The position numbers and the translations under genes are program-made. 64,000 nt of DNA from Proteromonas lacertae (Eukaryota > Sar > Bigyra > Opalinata > Proteromonadidae): NCBI GenBank assembly GCA_002245135.1, contig NGBS01000591.1:160344-224343 (forward strand). Direction: 5' to 3'. The notes beneath the pieces are model-generated. The model made no database searches and was not told where the DNA came from. It saw only the letters and a list, made by a program, of their open reading frames with translations. Below are positions 26,167-37,267 of this stretch, in pieces. Every line of letters begins with the position of its first letter. Positions within the stretch are counted from its first letter, which is position 1.

Positions 26167-27142
26167 TTATTCATCAAATGGATCTTCACAACAAGTCCTT
26201 TCACAAACTTTACACATTTCATCTAATTGTTTTTCAGTTAAATTGTATAATGTATCAATAAATGCAGTCTAGTAATGAAATTAATAAATCTAAATGAAAA
26301 TATACTCTAAATGAAGCAGGACCTTTGCATTCTTTTTCAGCTATCTCACCAGCTACAGAATACAAAGACATAGCCTACAAAATATAAATAAAATAATCAT
26401 TACATTTGCAACTGAAGTAACAATATCTTCACTATCTATAATACATGCGATAATACATGCATTTAAAGAACATCCAATAGCTGTCACACGAGTCATCATT
26501 ACTGTTCCATTAGGAATGTTTACTACTCTATTACCATCAGTTACATAATCCTCATCACCACTTATTGCTACTATACAGTGATATTTAGATGCAATTGCTA
26601 TTCCGCTTTCCAATGCTTGATTACTGCTATTTGTACTATCTACACCTTTACTAACTACTTTTGTCTCACCACATAAAGATATTATTTCACTAGCATTACC
26701 TCTGACAACTGTTGGATGAAAATCCATCAATTCCTTGTATACTTTTGTTCTGTATGGATTTTATCAGTTAAAATTACTAAAACTGTGAAAATGTCTATCA
26801 AAAAAGATATGTTGCTCCACATCCACAAGGATCCAGTATCCATGGAATATTATTATCATGTGCTGCTTTTGCAGCATTTTTCATTCCTTCAACCCATAAA
26901 GAATCTATTGTTCCTCCATTAATCAGCAATCCTCTTGAAATCTTTGGTAAAATCTGCAGTTTCTTCTGGTGCATGTATCTACATTATATTTATAATATAT
27001 AATATACCATAGCAGGAGAAGCCTTCAAAGCAAGAAGAACATTAGCCATAATATCCATACTTACATAATTAGTAATACAATGAATTAAAGGAGAGAGTTT
27101 TTCAACTCTACAATATGTTTCCTAAGGTTTTTCAATTGACAT
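26167..27142 (-). CDS. Hydroxyethylthiazole kinase (ThiM-like), disrupted
   Basis: Phosphorylates hydroxyethylthiazole in thiamine salvage. Family blocks in order: LSPLIHCITNYVS, HAPEET, LDPCGCGAT, FHPTVVRGNASEI, the GVDS segment, VTDGNRVV, and the catalytic TRVTAIGCSLNA with its cysteine, ending near EIAEKECKGPASF. Introns 26979-27007, 26375-26403 and 26269-26305 are clean. Three irregularities are seen: a TAG at 27122-27124 between the likely ATG and the first conserved block, a one-base frame change near 26950, and a block at about 26752-26810 that must be removed but has no usable GT-AG borders (see findings). It is a stand-alone ThiM, not fused to ThiE as in fungi. It may be a pseudogene or contain sequencing errors. 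Confidence 0.8.
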
Positions 27143-27312
27143 TTTAATTTAACGACTATAATTTTGAAATGTAAATATGTTAATACAGTTATATTTGATT
27201 TATATTTGAATGTTTAATAACAACATAAATTCATATTGTGTTAATTGAAAATTAAAAATTTATTATAAAAGAAAGAATTTATAAAATAATACACTATATT
27301 ACATTTATATGC

Positions 27313-27690
27313 TTAAACTACATTCTCATTGTTTATTTTATTCACTTTTAAGCAAATGGACTTAAATTCTGTCCCTTTTATTAACAATCTATTGAAATTT
27401 CTTAAAAATTCTAGTTTATCACCTAAAATAAATCATTATGGATGAAAATACTAACTTTTCTAAATTCTTTAACACGAGTGATAAATATATTGAAATCTCT
27501 GTCAGTACACTATTATATTGTGTTAAATAATGAAACATACAACGAAATTACCAACAAAAAACCTTCCATCTTTAACTTCTATTCTTACAGTTTCATTTAT
27601 TAGTTTTGATAAAAAATCTCTTGGTGGTAAACTTTTCACTATATTAATTAATTTAAACAGCTTTATACATTCATCTATTGGAGTAGACAT
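27313..27690 (-). CDS. NAA38/LSMD1-like NatC auxiliary subunit
   Basis: Three exons (introns 27510-27540 and 27411-27451) give about 101 aa. The LSM fold is recognisable from the Sm1 strand RIEVKDGRFFVGNF followed by VCTDRDFNIFI. The TDRDFN signature is that of NAA38/Mak31, the small Sm-like subunit of the NatC N-terminal acetyltransferase on the ribosome. The second intron is placed so that the C-terminal exon stays open to the TAA at 27313; that junction is less certain than the first. Generic Lsm proteins are the alternative, but they lack the TDRDFN motif. Confidence 0.8.
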
Positions 27691-28251
27691 AAGATATTGA
27701 CAATTCTATTTATTCCAAAAATATAATCGTTTCAAATGAAGTTGCATTTTTCATTTCTTTGATTTTCTTCATGATTAATAAAGGTATAATATTAATTATA
27801 TATTTATTGAAATATAATTGCAAGATGTTGCTGTTTTATGCAATTTTTATTTGCATTTAACTTCCTATTACTTGCAAAATTCTAGTTTTATGTTTGAACT
27901 TTCACACCTTCATGTGTGAATAGAATAGAATAAAACTATATTCATTATAAAGTTCTAATTTTATGTTTTATAGGATGTTTATAAATACTTGAGAAATACA
28001 AATATCATGATTTAATAATTATGATGGTTAGTTGATGATAGAGTTAAAAGAGAATTAAGTGAAGGAAGAGGTGAGATAATGAACATAGGTTTTGACTGTT
28101 TAAATAATAGTGTAAAGAGTAGTTAAATATTAAAGTGTTGTTATTATTATTAATGTTTTTTGTATGTAAATTTTTAATAATCTTATTATGTAAATAAGGA
28201 TGTGTAGGCTTGATTATTGTTTGAATCCACTTTTTTTTATTTCAATTTTTA
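27691..28251. other. Divergent intergenic region
   Basis: 561 bp between the starts of the NAA38-like gene (minus) and the NEK-like kinase (plus), so it should hold both promoters. It contains a perfect 7-bp inverted repeat with a 6-nt loop at 27901-27920, flanked by two near copies of TTCTAGTTTTATGTTT (about 27880 and 27954). No coding sequence or RNA gene seen. Confidence 0.5.
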
Positions 28252-30559
28252 ATGCATTATGAACGAATAAAACAGTTGGGTAGCGGAGCATTTGGAGTAA
28301 CATATCTTATAAAATACAAAGATGGTTATGCTGCTATGAAAGAGATGAAAAGTGTTGCAGATTATAAAAAGTCTCAGCAAGAGTGTAATATTATGTCAAA
28401 ATTAAGACATAATAATATAGTCAGAATGTTTGAATATGAAGACAATGAAAGTGAAAGAAGAATAACGATTATTATGGAGTATTGTAAATATGGTAGTCTA
28501 AAAGACATAATTAAGGAACTCAGTTATAATAAACAAAATTTATCTGAATATGGCGTACTACACTATTTTATTGGAATGTCGTTGGGATTACAATATTTAG
28601 CATCATCATAATATATTACACCGTGATTTAAAAACTGATAATATATTCATAAATGCAGATAATATTGCATTGATTGGTGATTTTGGTTATTCTAAAGAAA
28701 CAGCATCTTTAACCACAACAGTAGCTGGTACACCTCTTTATATGGCTCCAGAAATATTAAAATCTGTTGGTAGTTATCAACCAGCTGAAAACTATTCGAA
28801 TAAAGTCGATATATATAGTTTAGGTTGTATATTACATGAATTATGCACAAATGAACCACCCTATAATGCCAGTAGTGTTGAAAATCTAATTGTGATGCAA
28901 ATGAATTATAGATATAAAATACTTCCTGACAATTTATCTAAATTTGGAGATATTATAAGAAGATGTTTAGATTATGATCCAAATAATAGACCATCCATTG
29001 ATGAATTATTGAATGACTCAATATTCCAAGATTATATAATGAATAAGAGTAGTAAATATTATCTTGCTTATAATACTCATTCATTTGAAGCACCACATTC
29101 AAAAGTAGTAATTCACTCACAACAACAACAACAATATCAAACTGGTGTTATTTCTGAAGAAAATAATTATCTCAATAATACAGTTGTTACTCATATCAAC
29201 GAAAATATTCAACAAATTCAACCACCACCACAACAACAACAACCAATTCAGCAATATTTACCGCCAGTAGTACAACAAAATCAACCACCACCACCACAAC
29301 AACAACAGTTACAGCCACCACAACAACAACCAATTCAGCCACCACCACCACCACAACAACAACAACAACAACCAATTCAGCAATATTTACCTCCAGTAGT
29401 ACAACAAAATCAACCACCACAACAACAGCAACAATTTCAATATCAACAACAATTTCAATATCAACAACCTTATTTGCCACAGCAACCACAGCAAGTACAA
29501 TATCATCAATATCAACAGTCAAATCAACCATTTCCTTTACAACATCAACCAGGGAATGGATTTTATGCAAATAACAAAGGACCAAAGACTCTTCCACCAA
29601 ATAATAATCTGAATCAGTGTAAATATGATGGACCAAAGACTATGCAGCCTCAAGAACAACCAACATCAAAGAATTTAAACTATAAAAAACCAAAGATAAT
29701 GATTGTAGGAAAAAATCCAACAACAAACTCACCTCCACCATCACCTCCACCACCATCACCACCACAAATTCAGCAACCAAATCAGAAACCTATTCAGCAA
29801 TACATACAACAGCAACAACAACCATTACAATCAAAACAGAAACCTCTGCAACAGCCATCACAACCACCATCACAACCACAAATTCAGCAACCAAATCAGA
29901 AACCTATTCAGCAATACATACAACAGCAGCAACAACAACCATTACAATCAAAACAGAAACCTCTGCAACAGCCATCACAACCACAAGAGAGGATAGCATC
30001 ACCTCCATCACAACTTCCTGTTAAAATTCCTACAACAGAATTAGTTCAACAAAATGATGAGATTATAAATTATCCTTTCATTGTATGTTCTTATAATATA
30101 ATTCAAATAGAAAGAAATAGATGATGTGTTGAACAGTTTGGAGAGAAATTCAATAACAAAGCATTTTAATGATATAAAAGATATTCTTACAGCTTACTCT
30201 GCTATTACTGCAAATATTCCAAGTATTATTATAAGTAAATCAATATTTCTTATTATTTAGATGAAATTGAAGATAAATTATTTCTGTTTTTTAAGAAACT
30301 ATCCACTTATATTGGTAGACAATTACTTCAAGATGTTTTAAGTAGAGATAATCACATAGAGTATTATAAAATGAATGGATATGAAGATGCAAAAGGGTAT
30401 AGAATTTCTTATTATTATACTATTAAATATAGTAATTGGGAAAAAGATATGAGAGTTATATCTTTACTTTCATTGATGATTCAGTACCTTGAATGTCATC
30501 ATAGAGAAGCAGAAGCGAAAGCTATAAAAGTAGCTTTATCAAAAGATGGAATTGTATGA
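28252..30559 (+). CDS. NEK-like Ser/Thr kinase with Gln/Pro-rich middle
   Basis: The kinase domain (28252 to about 29050) has the glycine loop GSGAFGVTY, the catalytic lysine in AAMKEM, HRDLKTDN, DFGYS and a GTPLYMAPE activation segment; these look active and fit the NEK/NIMA group best. A one-base frame change at about 28605 (a CAT repeat just before HRD) separates the two halves. Residues after the kinase are a long disordered Gln/Pro region with two internal duplications (a PIQQYLPPVVQQNQ block and a QQPNQKPIQQYIQQ block). Introns 30083-30110 and 30235-30260 lead to a helical C-terminal domain ending at a TGA at 30559. The C-terminal domain is not recognised. Confidence 0.8.
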
Positions 30560-30711
30560 AATTTTCTACTAATTTATTTCTAGGACCTTAATTAAAGCAC
30601 TTTATTAATCATTATATAAATACATAAATATAGTAATTTCATATTATTCATTGTTTTTTAATTCCAAAAATATATTCGTTTTAAGAATCTTTTGAAACTC
30701 CTTTATCGTTA

Positions 30712-33675
30712 ATGGAAGATACATATGATCCAAAGAAAATGTATCCTGAGTTTATTTTGAAAGCTCAAAAAAGTGCACTTGAAGCTGAAGTCAGTGATCA
30801 TATTGTTAATCCAGCTGCTTTAACAATAGCCACTCATACTGGTTCCTTTCATTGTGCTGAAGCTTTGGCTATTGCTATGTTAAGAGTTCTACCAGAATTT
30901 TCTCATTCTCGTACAATTCAAAAAATCATTGTATTTATTATCACTAGAAATTGTTCGAACTCATAACAAAGATATTCTACAAAACTGTGAAATATGGGTT
31001 GGTGTTGGTGGAGAGTTCAATATAGAAAAGAATCATTTCGATTCACATATACCTGGATTTAGAGAAGCATTTTCATCTCATTACTTTACTCCACTATCAT
31101 GTTGTGGAATGATATACAAATTATATGGTAGAGATATAATAGAAGCATTATTAGATGTTAATATATTATCACATGATCTTGAAGTGTTATATGAAATAGT
31201 ATATCAATGATGATTAATAATATTAATTGAAATAGATATATTTTTCATTCATTGAACATATTGATGCACAAGATAATGGTATAGGAATAGCTGAAAGGCC
31301 ATTGTATCAAATATGTAATAGTTTACCATATCGAATATCATTATTACATCGTCATTGGGGTGAAGATTATCTTGATTTGTTTAAGAAAGCAATGGCTATT
31401 AGTCTTGGTGAATTTGTTGATATGTTGCATTATTATACTACAGATTGGTTACCAAATAGATTATCATTTTCTATTGTATATATTGATTTTTTGTTTTATT
31501 ATGAATTAATAGAGTTTTGAAAAAATGTTTAGAGATAACTCAGAGATTCTATATATTCCTACTTATTATAAATGGAAGCTATTTCTATATCCTTATGAAA
31601 ATGAAAGGCATTGTTTAGGTCATACTAAATTTGTAGTATGTCCTAACAAGAAAGGTGATTTATGGTTAGTTTTCGCAGTTAGAAATAGCCAAAATTCTAC
31701 GCAGTACAGAGCATTATTGAACGAAAATTGGAGAGGTTTAGAAAGAGAAGAACTAGTAACAAAATCAAAGATAGATACTTTAGTTTATATTAATTTAGAA
31801 GGAACACAAGGTGGTAGTTTAGACTCAGATGGAGCAATCAAATTAGCAGAAATATCTTATGAATTATTGAAAGATGAATTTGAAACTCAAACTCCATTCA
31901 CTCCATTTTCACCATTAACTCCACAAGTTTCTGCTTCAAATTTAGTTGGTTTAGGTGAAGCACAGAAATCGTCGAATGATTCTGTTATTATTAGATCATC
32001 TTTAACTCCAAGACAAGAATTTATAAGTAATGCATCTGTATTTACAGAAATACCAGAAGGTGTTGATCCAATGAAATGTATTGCTACACATGGACAGAAG
32101 TTTCATGCAGATGAAAGTCTTAGTTGTTCTTTATTGAAGTTATTACCAGATTATAAAGATTATAGTATTTTTTTATACAATATTCCATTTATAGCAATAA
32201 TAAGAACTCGTGATATAGATATAATACAAAAATGTGGAGTTGTTGTTGATGTTGGTAAAGAATATGATCCAATAAAGTATATTATTATAATATTTGTTAT
32301 ATTATGAAATAGAATGAGGTTTGATCATCATCAAAGAGACTTTGATGAAACTTATGGAAGTGATTTTACAACAAAATTATCCAGTGCAGGTTTGATATTC
32401 AAACATTTTGGACAAGAAATAGTTCAATCATTAATACCTCGTAAATTAAATGAATCAGAAATAAAGACAATTTGTGATAGAGTATATAAAATATTCATTG
32501 AACAAATTGATGCAGCTGATAATGGTATTGATATTAGTGAATGTCCAAAATTTCAAGTTTCTTCTTCAATATCTCAAAGAGTTGCTAAATTGAATTCTGC
32601 ACCTCGTATTTTTATTTGATTATTCATATTATTGTTATTAGATAAAGAAGAAATGTTCAAACAAGCAATGACTTTAATCATTGGTGAATTTATTGACATA
32701 GTTAAATCATGTTATAAAAACTGGTTACCATCAAGAAACTATTTAAAGAAAGACTTTGCCATAATGTTAACTCAAGATTTTAGTAAGCATGTATTAGTAT
32801 TAACAAAGAGTTACAATTGGAAAGGTCATCTTTATGAATATGAAAGAAAAAAGAAAATGATTGGGCAAGTCAAATTTGTTCTATATCCTGCAGGTGGTGG
32901 ATGGAATATCCAAGCAGTTCCAATCAATGAGTTTTCATTTCAAAATAGAGTTGGTTTATATGAACCATGGAGAGGATTAGATGGTAAAACATTATGTCTT
33001 GTCAGTGGTATTGATGGTTGTAGATTTGTACATGCAGACGGTTTCTTAGGATCAAATAGTACATTCGATGGAGCTGTACAAATGGCATTGAGATCAATGG
33101 ATTTAGATGTTTTAAGTCCAACAACACCAAGACCAAGTGAATGTATATTATACTTTTATTATATTCATTTATTTTTAATAGTATTTTCACAGTTATATAA
33201 ACATGGATCATTGATATTATCAGAAGATCATACAGTTGCATCTGTAGAACCTGCTGATTGGTCATTTAGATATGTTTGTGTTGATCATTTAATTGAAAGT
33301 GGAATAACAAGATTTTCATTTCACTTAACTGTTGATGAACTAAATGGTGGTTGGATAATGATTGGAGCAACTCAAACGCCTGCAATTGGAGAAGATGATA
33401 TGTTTAGACAGCAGAATACTTATACTTACAGTGGTGTAACAGGAGAAATAAAAACTGGAAATAGTAAATGGATAAAACAAAAGAATTATCCTCCAATTCG
33501 TCAAGGTGATATAGTTCAAATGAAATTTGATATGAATAAAAAGACTTTAAGCTATAAAATCAATAATAAAAAATTAGGTGTTGTGTTTAATGATATAGAA
33601 GCACCATTATATGCTTATATAGAATTGCTGGGATATAAGAAGATGGAAGTAAGATTACTGAATTTTGCTATGTAA
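30712..33675 (+). CDS. Tandem MYG1-MYG1-SPRY fusion protein
   Basis: About 903 aa from eight exons (introns 30911-30947, 31199-31235, 31476-31512, 32165-32194, 32277-32312, 32606-32641, 33143-33181), all phase-consistent. Two complete MYG1 (UPF0160) domains occur in a row, followed by a SPRY domain (about 33190-33670: WIMIGATQTP..., SYKINNKKLGVVF). MYG1 is a DHH-like 3'-5' RNA exonuclease of nucleus and mitochondria. In the second domain the metal motifs are present (FHADES and RFDHHQRDF). In the first they are changed (FHCAEA, and FDSHIP in place of the DHH motif), so domain 1 is probably inactive. SPRY domains usually bind peptides, suggesting the C-terminus recruits a partner. No frame break. 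Confidence 0.9.
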
Positions 33676-33817
33676 ATCATTACATAAATAATAAATTATC
33701 ACATATTTTATCATTTTTCATTTTTTTTCCATTTATATAATATTAAAAACAAAACACATGTGAAGATATAAAAAAAAATCAAAATTAAATAATATAATAC
33801 TTGTTATTGTTTTACTT

Positions 33818-34332
33818 TTACTTGCTGTCATCTTCTATATCATCAGCACCAATTTTCTTCCACTCTTTCATCACAACTCCTTCATTATAATGTGCTTTTC
33901 TCTTTCTTTCAAATTCTTTTCTTCTTTTCTCTTCCTCAATTCTTTCTAGTCTATTTCATAAATAAAATAATAATAACAATATTAATACTCTTCAATACTC
34001 TTTTCATCTCCTTCTTCGACACGCTTTTGTAACTATCATAAATAAAGCAATAAAGCATACTTCTAATTTATAAGCTAGGTCATTTGGATTGATAGCTTCA
34101 TCTTCCTCATCTTTTGGTTCCATACCTGGAGGTGGATGATAAGGAGTTTTAGGTTCACTGATAATCATATGACGACCACGTTCCTTATCATATTCTGATA
34201 TACCCTTTTCATCCCACTGCAACTTTGCTCTGAGCATATTATTCAATAAAGTATATACCTTTTATGAGCTTTTTCACCATGTTCTAGTAGAATAGGTTTT
34301 ACTTTTTTATCATTTTGCTTTGTATCACTCAT
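33818..34332 (-). CDS. Protein phosphatase 1 inhibitor-2-like
   Basis: Four exons (introns 34230-34258, 34033-34060, 33951-33988) give about 139 aa. The LQWDEKGISEYDKERG block and EPKTPYHPPPG match the inhibitor-2/Glc8 family: the WDE helix and the TPYH site, whose threonine is the GSK3/CDK target in animals. KRKAHYNEGVV near the C-terminus matches the HYNE motif that covers the PP1 active site. The first intron ends CAG rather than the usual TAG. The N-terminus is shorter than in animals and a clear KGILK motif is not seen. Confidence 0.85.
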
Positions 34333-34477
34333 AATCTAAAAAATAAATATCAAATGCTTGATTCTTCTCAAACTTTTTTGATTTTCTCATTTTCTCAACA
34401 AATAGAATGCAAAAAGTATTAAAAAAATTAATAAAATCAATAATTCATTTACTGGTATACATTATGATATTATATTT

Positions 34478-34846
34478 TTATCCACAAACTGGATCTGTTC
34501 CACAACCAAGAACTTGATGGCAATGAGCACAGCAATGAACACTATAATCAATATCGCATATAGTTAATACGGCTTTTTTAAACCTTGACAACAGCATAAA
34601 AATAGAGCAAAGCAAGTTAGGAAGAAACATAGACAAATAACTAGACAGGTTCTAAAAACAAATAAATTATGTTGATATAATTATACAAATTACCACTTTC
34701 ATATTCCACAATAGTAAAACCTCTATAATGGCAATAAGGGCATTCTATATCCACTGGTCTATAAAATATATACATCAAATATACGTTGTTCCAAAAAATA
34801 TAATACCTCCTAATTTTTCTTGTCTTACTATCAAATTTTCATTCAT
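34478..34846 (-). CDS. LITAF-domain membrane protein, copy A
   Basis: Four small exons (introns 34759-34784, 34652-34686, 34542-34570) give about 92 aa. The split zinc ribbon of LITAF/SIMPLE proteins is plain: IECPYCHYRG at the start and HCCAHCHQ near the end. Between them is a hydrophobic, Cys-rich hairpin (TCLVICLCFFLTCFALFLCC) that inserts into the cytosolic face of endosomal membranes. The family acts in endosome/lysosome sorting. The gene is a tandem paralogue of 35223-35596, with intron positions conserved to the codon. Confidence 0.88.
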
Positions 34847-35222
34847 TTTCAAAAAAATATCTAAAATGTAACGAATCTATTTTTTAGAAGACCTAAAAAA
34901 ATACAAATTTATTTAGTCATTAAAAAAAATCTTTAAAAATTGTATAATATGATAATAGATGAAAAAATGCAGCTTTAATGATAACGACAATTTAAATTCA
35001 TTAATCTATAAGTAGTAATTTATGTATATATTCACTATGTTCGTGTGGTGTACATTGTTTAATTTGATATTGCTAATTAAAAGTAATATTAATCCAAACA
35101 AAAACTTAAAATTATTGTTTTTATGTTATTTTCCTATTTCTGCTAACAAATAAATGATATTTAAAGTCATAATCATATTAAATGTATGATATCATTCTTT
35201 TTAAAATCTCCTTGTCAAGTGC
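34847..35222. other. Intergenic region between LITAF paralogues
   Basis: About 376 bp of AT-rich sequence between two same-strand paralogues. No open frame with family similarity, RNA gene or repeat was seen; it should hold the promoter of copy A. Confidence 0.4.
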
Positions 35223-35596
35223 TTATGGACAAACTGGATCTTGTCCCATACCAATTACAGAATGGCACTTAGCACAATAATGAACACTATTATTATTATA
35301 TAATATATATAATACGGCTTTTTCAATCCCTGAATGCAACATAATATAAAAGCGAAACATGATAAGACGAAAAAGAATAAACAGAGGACTAAGCATGTTC
35401 TAAAGTATATAATAAACATTGTTTTATGTATACAAATTCCCACTTTCAAATTCTACTAGAGTATAACCTCTATGACCACAAAATGGACATTTTGTATCAA
35501 CAGGCCTATATGTGCTTATATAAATTAGATATACATTTGTCCGAAGTATATAGGTCCTCCTGCATATTCGGCACTGCTAACAGCATTTTGTTTCAT
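35223..35596 (-). CDS. LITAF-domain membrane protein, copy B
   Basis: Four exons (introns 35506-35534, 35400-35433, 35287-35315) give about 93 aa. It has the same layout as copy A: TKCPFCGHRG, a hydrophobic Cys-containing hairpin, GLKKP, and HYCAKCHS, ending DPVC. Both zinc-ligand pairs are present. Protein identity with copy A is moderate (roughly half) while intron positions are the same, so the tandem duplication is old. It is likely an endosomal membrane zinc-ribbon protein. Confidence 0.88.
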
Positions 35597-35682
35597 TTTT
35601 TGTAATATTCAAAAATCTTAAAAAACGAATGAATTTATTGAAATGTAAAAAATGACTTTACTCAAACTTGTATCAAATACTA

Positions 35683-37165
35683 TTAATTTAAATTATCTAC
35701 ATTATCATTACGATTTATTTCATTATCTTCTACATCTAATCGATAATCTGGAGAATAAGGAACAAACTCACGTTTTATTGGTAAAGAAGGAGTAAGAGTT
35801 TCAAGTTGTGGTAATTCTGGTATGCTTAAATAATCACTAATCACTTTATGACATTCATTAAATCCAAGCGATAAAGCCAAATATAACGGTGTTGTACTTG
35901 ATTTGTTTCTAGCTCTGTAATTAGCTCCTAAAGGTAATAAACACTTTATTATTGTTGGATTATTAGCTCTAACAGCACAATGAAGTGGTGTATCTCCTTC
36001 TTCATCAACTGCATTAATCATGTCAGGATATATTTCAAGAAAATACTTCACACAAATCTCAAAAACAGCTTCTAATTCTTCATTATCGATTTTCTCTTGT
36101 GGTAATGAACAGAGTAGATGAAATGGTAATTTTCCACTTTTATCTGTATTATAAGGACTTACTCCATATCGAACTAAAGATTCGATTATTTCTTCAGTAT
36201 TTATATTAAATCCTTCACCACAAATTGCATGTAAACAATTCCTTGAATATGTTGTTAGTAATGTTGGTCTTAATACATCAATCTATTGATTTGTATATTA
36301 ATATATATATATATATATATATACTTGTAATAATAAATTGATTATATTTATATCACCTAAAGTACAAGCTATATACAAAGGAAAATAACCTAATGCATCT
36401 TGATAATTAACATTAACACCCCATTCAAGAAGAAGTCTAATTATATCCATATTTTGAGTAGAAATTGCATACATAAATGCACTTTTCTTAGTATCATTAC
36501 AATAATTAGGATCAACACCATCATTTAATAATATATATATCTGATTATAGTTTTGTGACTGTATGGAATTGATCAAAGATGGTCCTCCATAGTTAGGAGG
36601 AGGATGAGATAATTCAAACACTAAGTTCGTTAAACCTCCACACCACAGATTAGCTTCAGATAGTGTATTAGTGTATAATATTAGAAATCTTGTTCCTGCT
36701 TGAATTACAAAGTAAGATACCTTAGGATTTAATTCTGATTTATTCTTGGGTGGAACTTGTGATATCATTTCTATTTGAGATAATAATACATTTCCTATTG
36801 GCTCTTTATCTTCTTTTTTAAGTCTCCATTCTAATTTTCTAGTAATTGGATCAACATTAAACCAATATTCTCTTGCACTTCCTAAATCTCCTAAAAGAAG
36901 TTCGTTATCTGAATCTGAGTCAAATTCAGAGTTTAATTTATCTAAATGATATAATTCCATGTGCTCATCATATTTCTCCTTTGAACTACACCACTGATTA
37001 CAATTTACACATTTTCTATATTATATTAGATTTCAATTTCAAAAATACCTTGGATATTCTGTATTAGCTTTAGCCGCTGCAGTTAGACTTCCTTCAGTAG
37101 AATGTTTCCATAAATATCCTCCAAAAATGATTTTAGCTACAGATCGTTTTATTTATTAAGGACAT
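35683..37165 (-). CDS. PH-domain protein with zinc finger and ankyrin repeats
   Basis: A GGYLWKHS start and a REYWFNVDP...WRLKK block, then ...LWCGGLTNLVF, look like a PH domain. Between its first two strands sits a C2H2-type finger (CVNCNQWCSS...HMELYH). Ankyrin repeats follow (SAFMYAISTQNMDIIRLLLE, GDTPLHCAVRANNP, TTPLYLALSLGFNEC). Introns are 37016-37048 and 36283-36322. The ATG at 37165 is tentative: it needs a one-base change at an A run near 37148. The next safe methionine is at 36960, inside the finger. Likely a membrane-associated scaffold. Spacing to the divergent ArgRS gene is about 100 bp. Confidence 0.7.
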
Positions 37166-37267
37166 AGTAATATAAATGTTTTAAAAATGATATATCTTTG
37201 GCATATTCATGCCAACCTCTTAAAGCCATTCTATTAATAAATATTTGATCGTTTCATCTAGAATTGA

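Noticed and set aside
26167-27142. Reassignment of TAG to a sense codon, suggested by the in-frame TAG at 27122
   Set aside because: TAG ends other genes (3708, 44884) and long genes use CAA/CAG for Gln with no internal TAG or TAA. The same gene has other defects.
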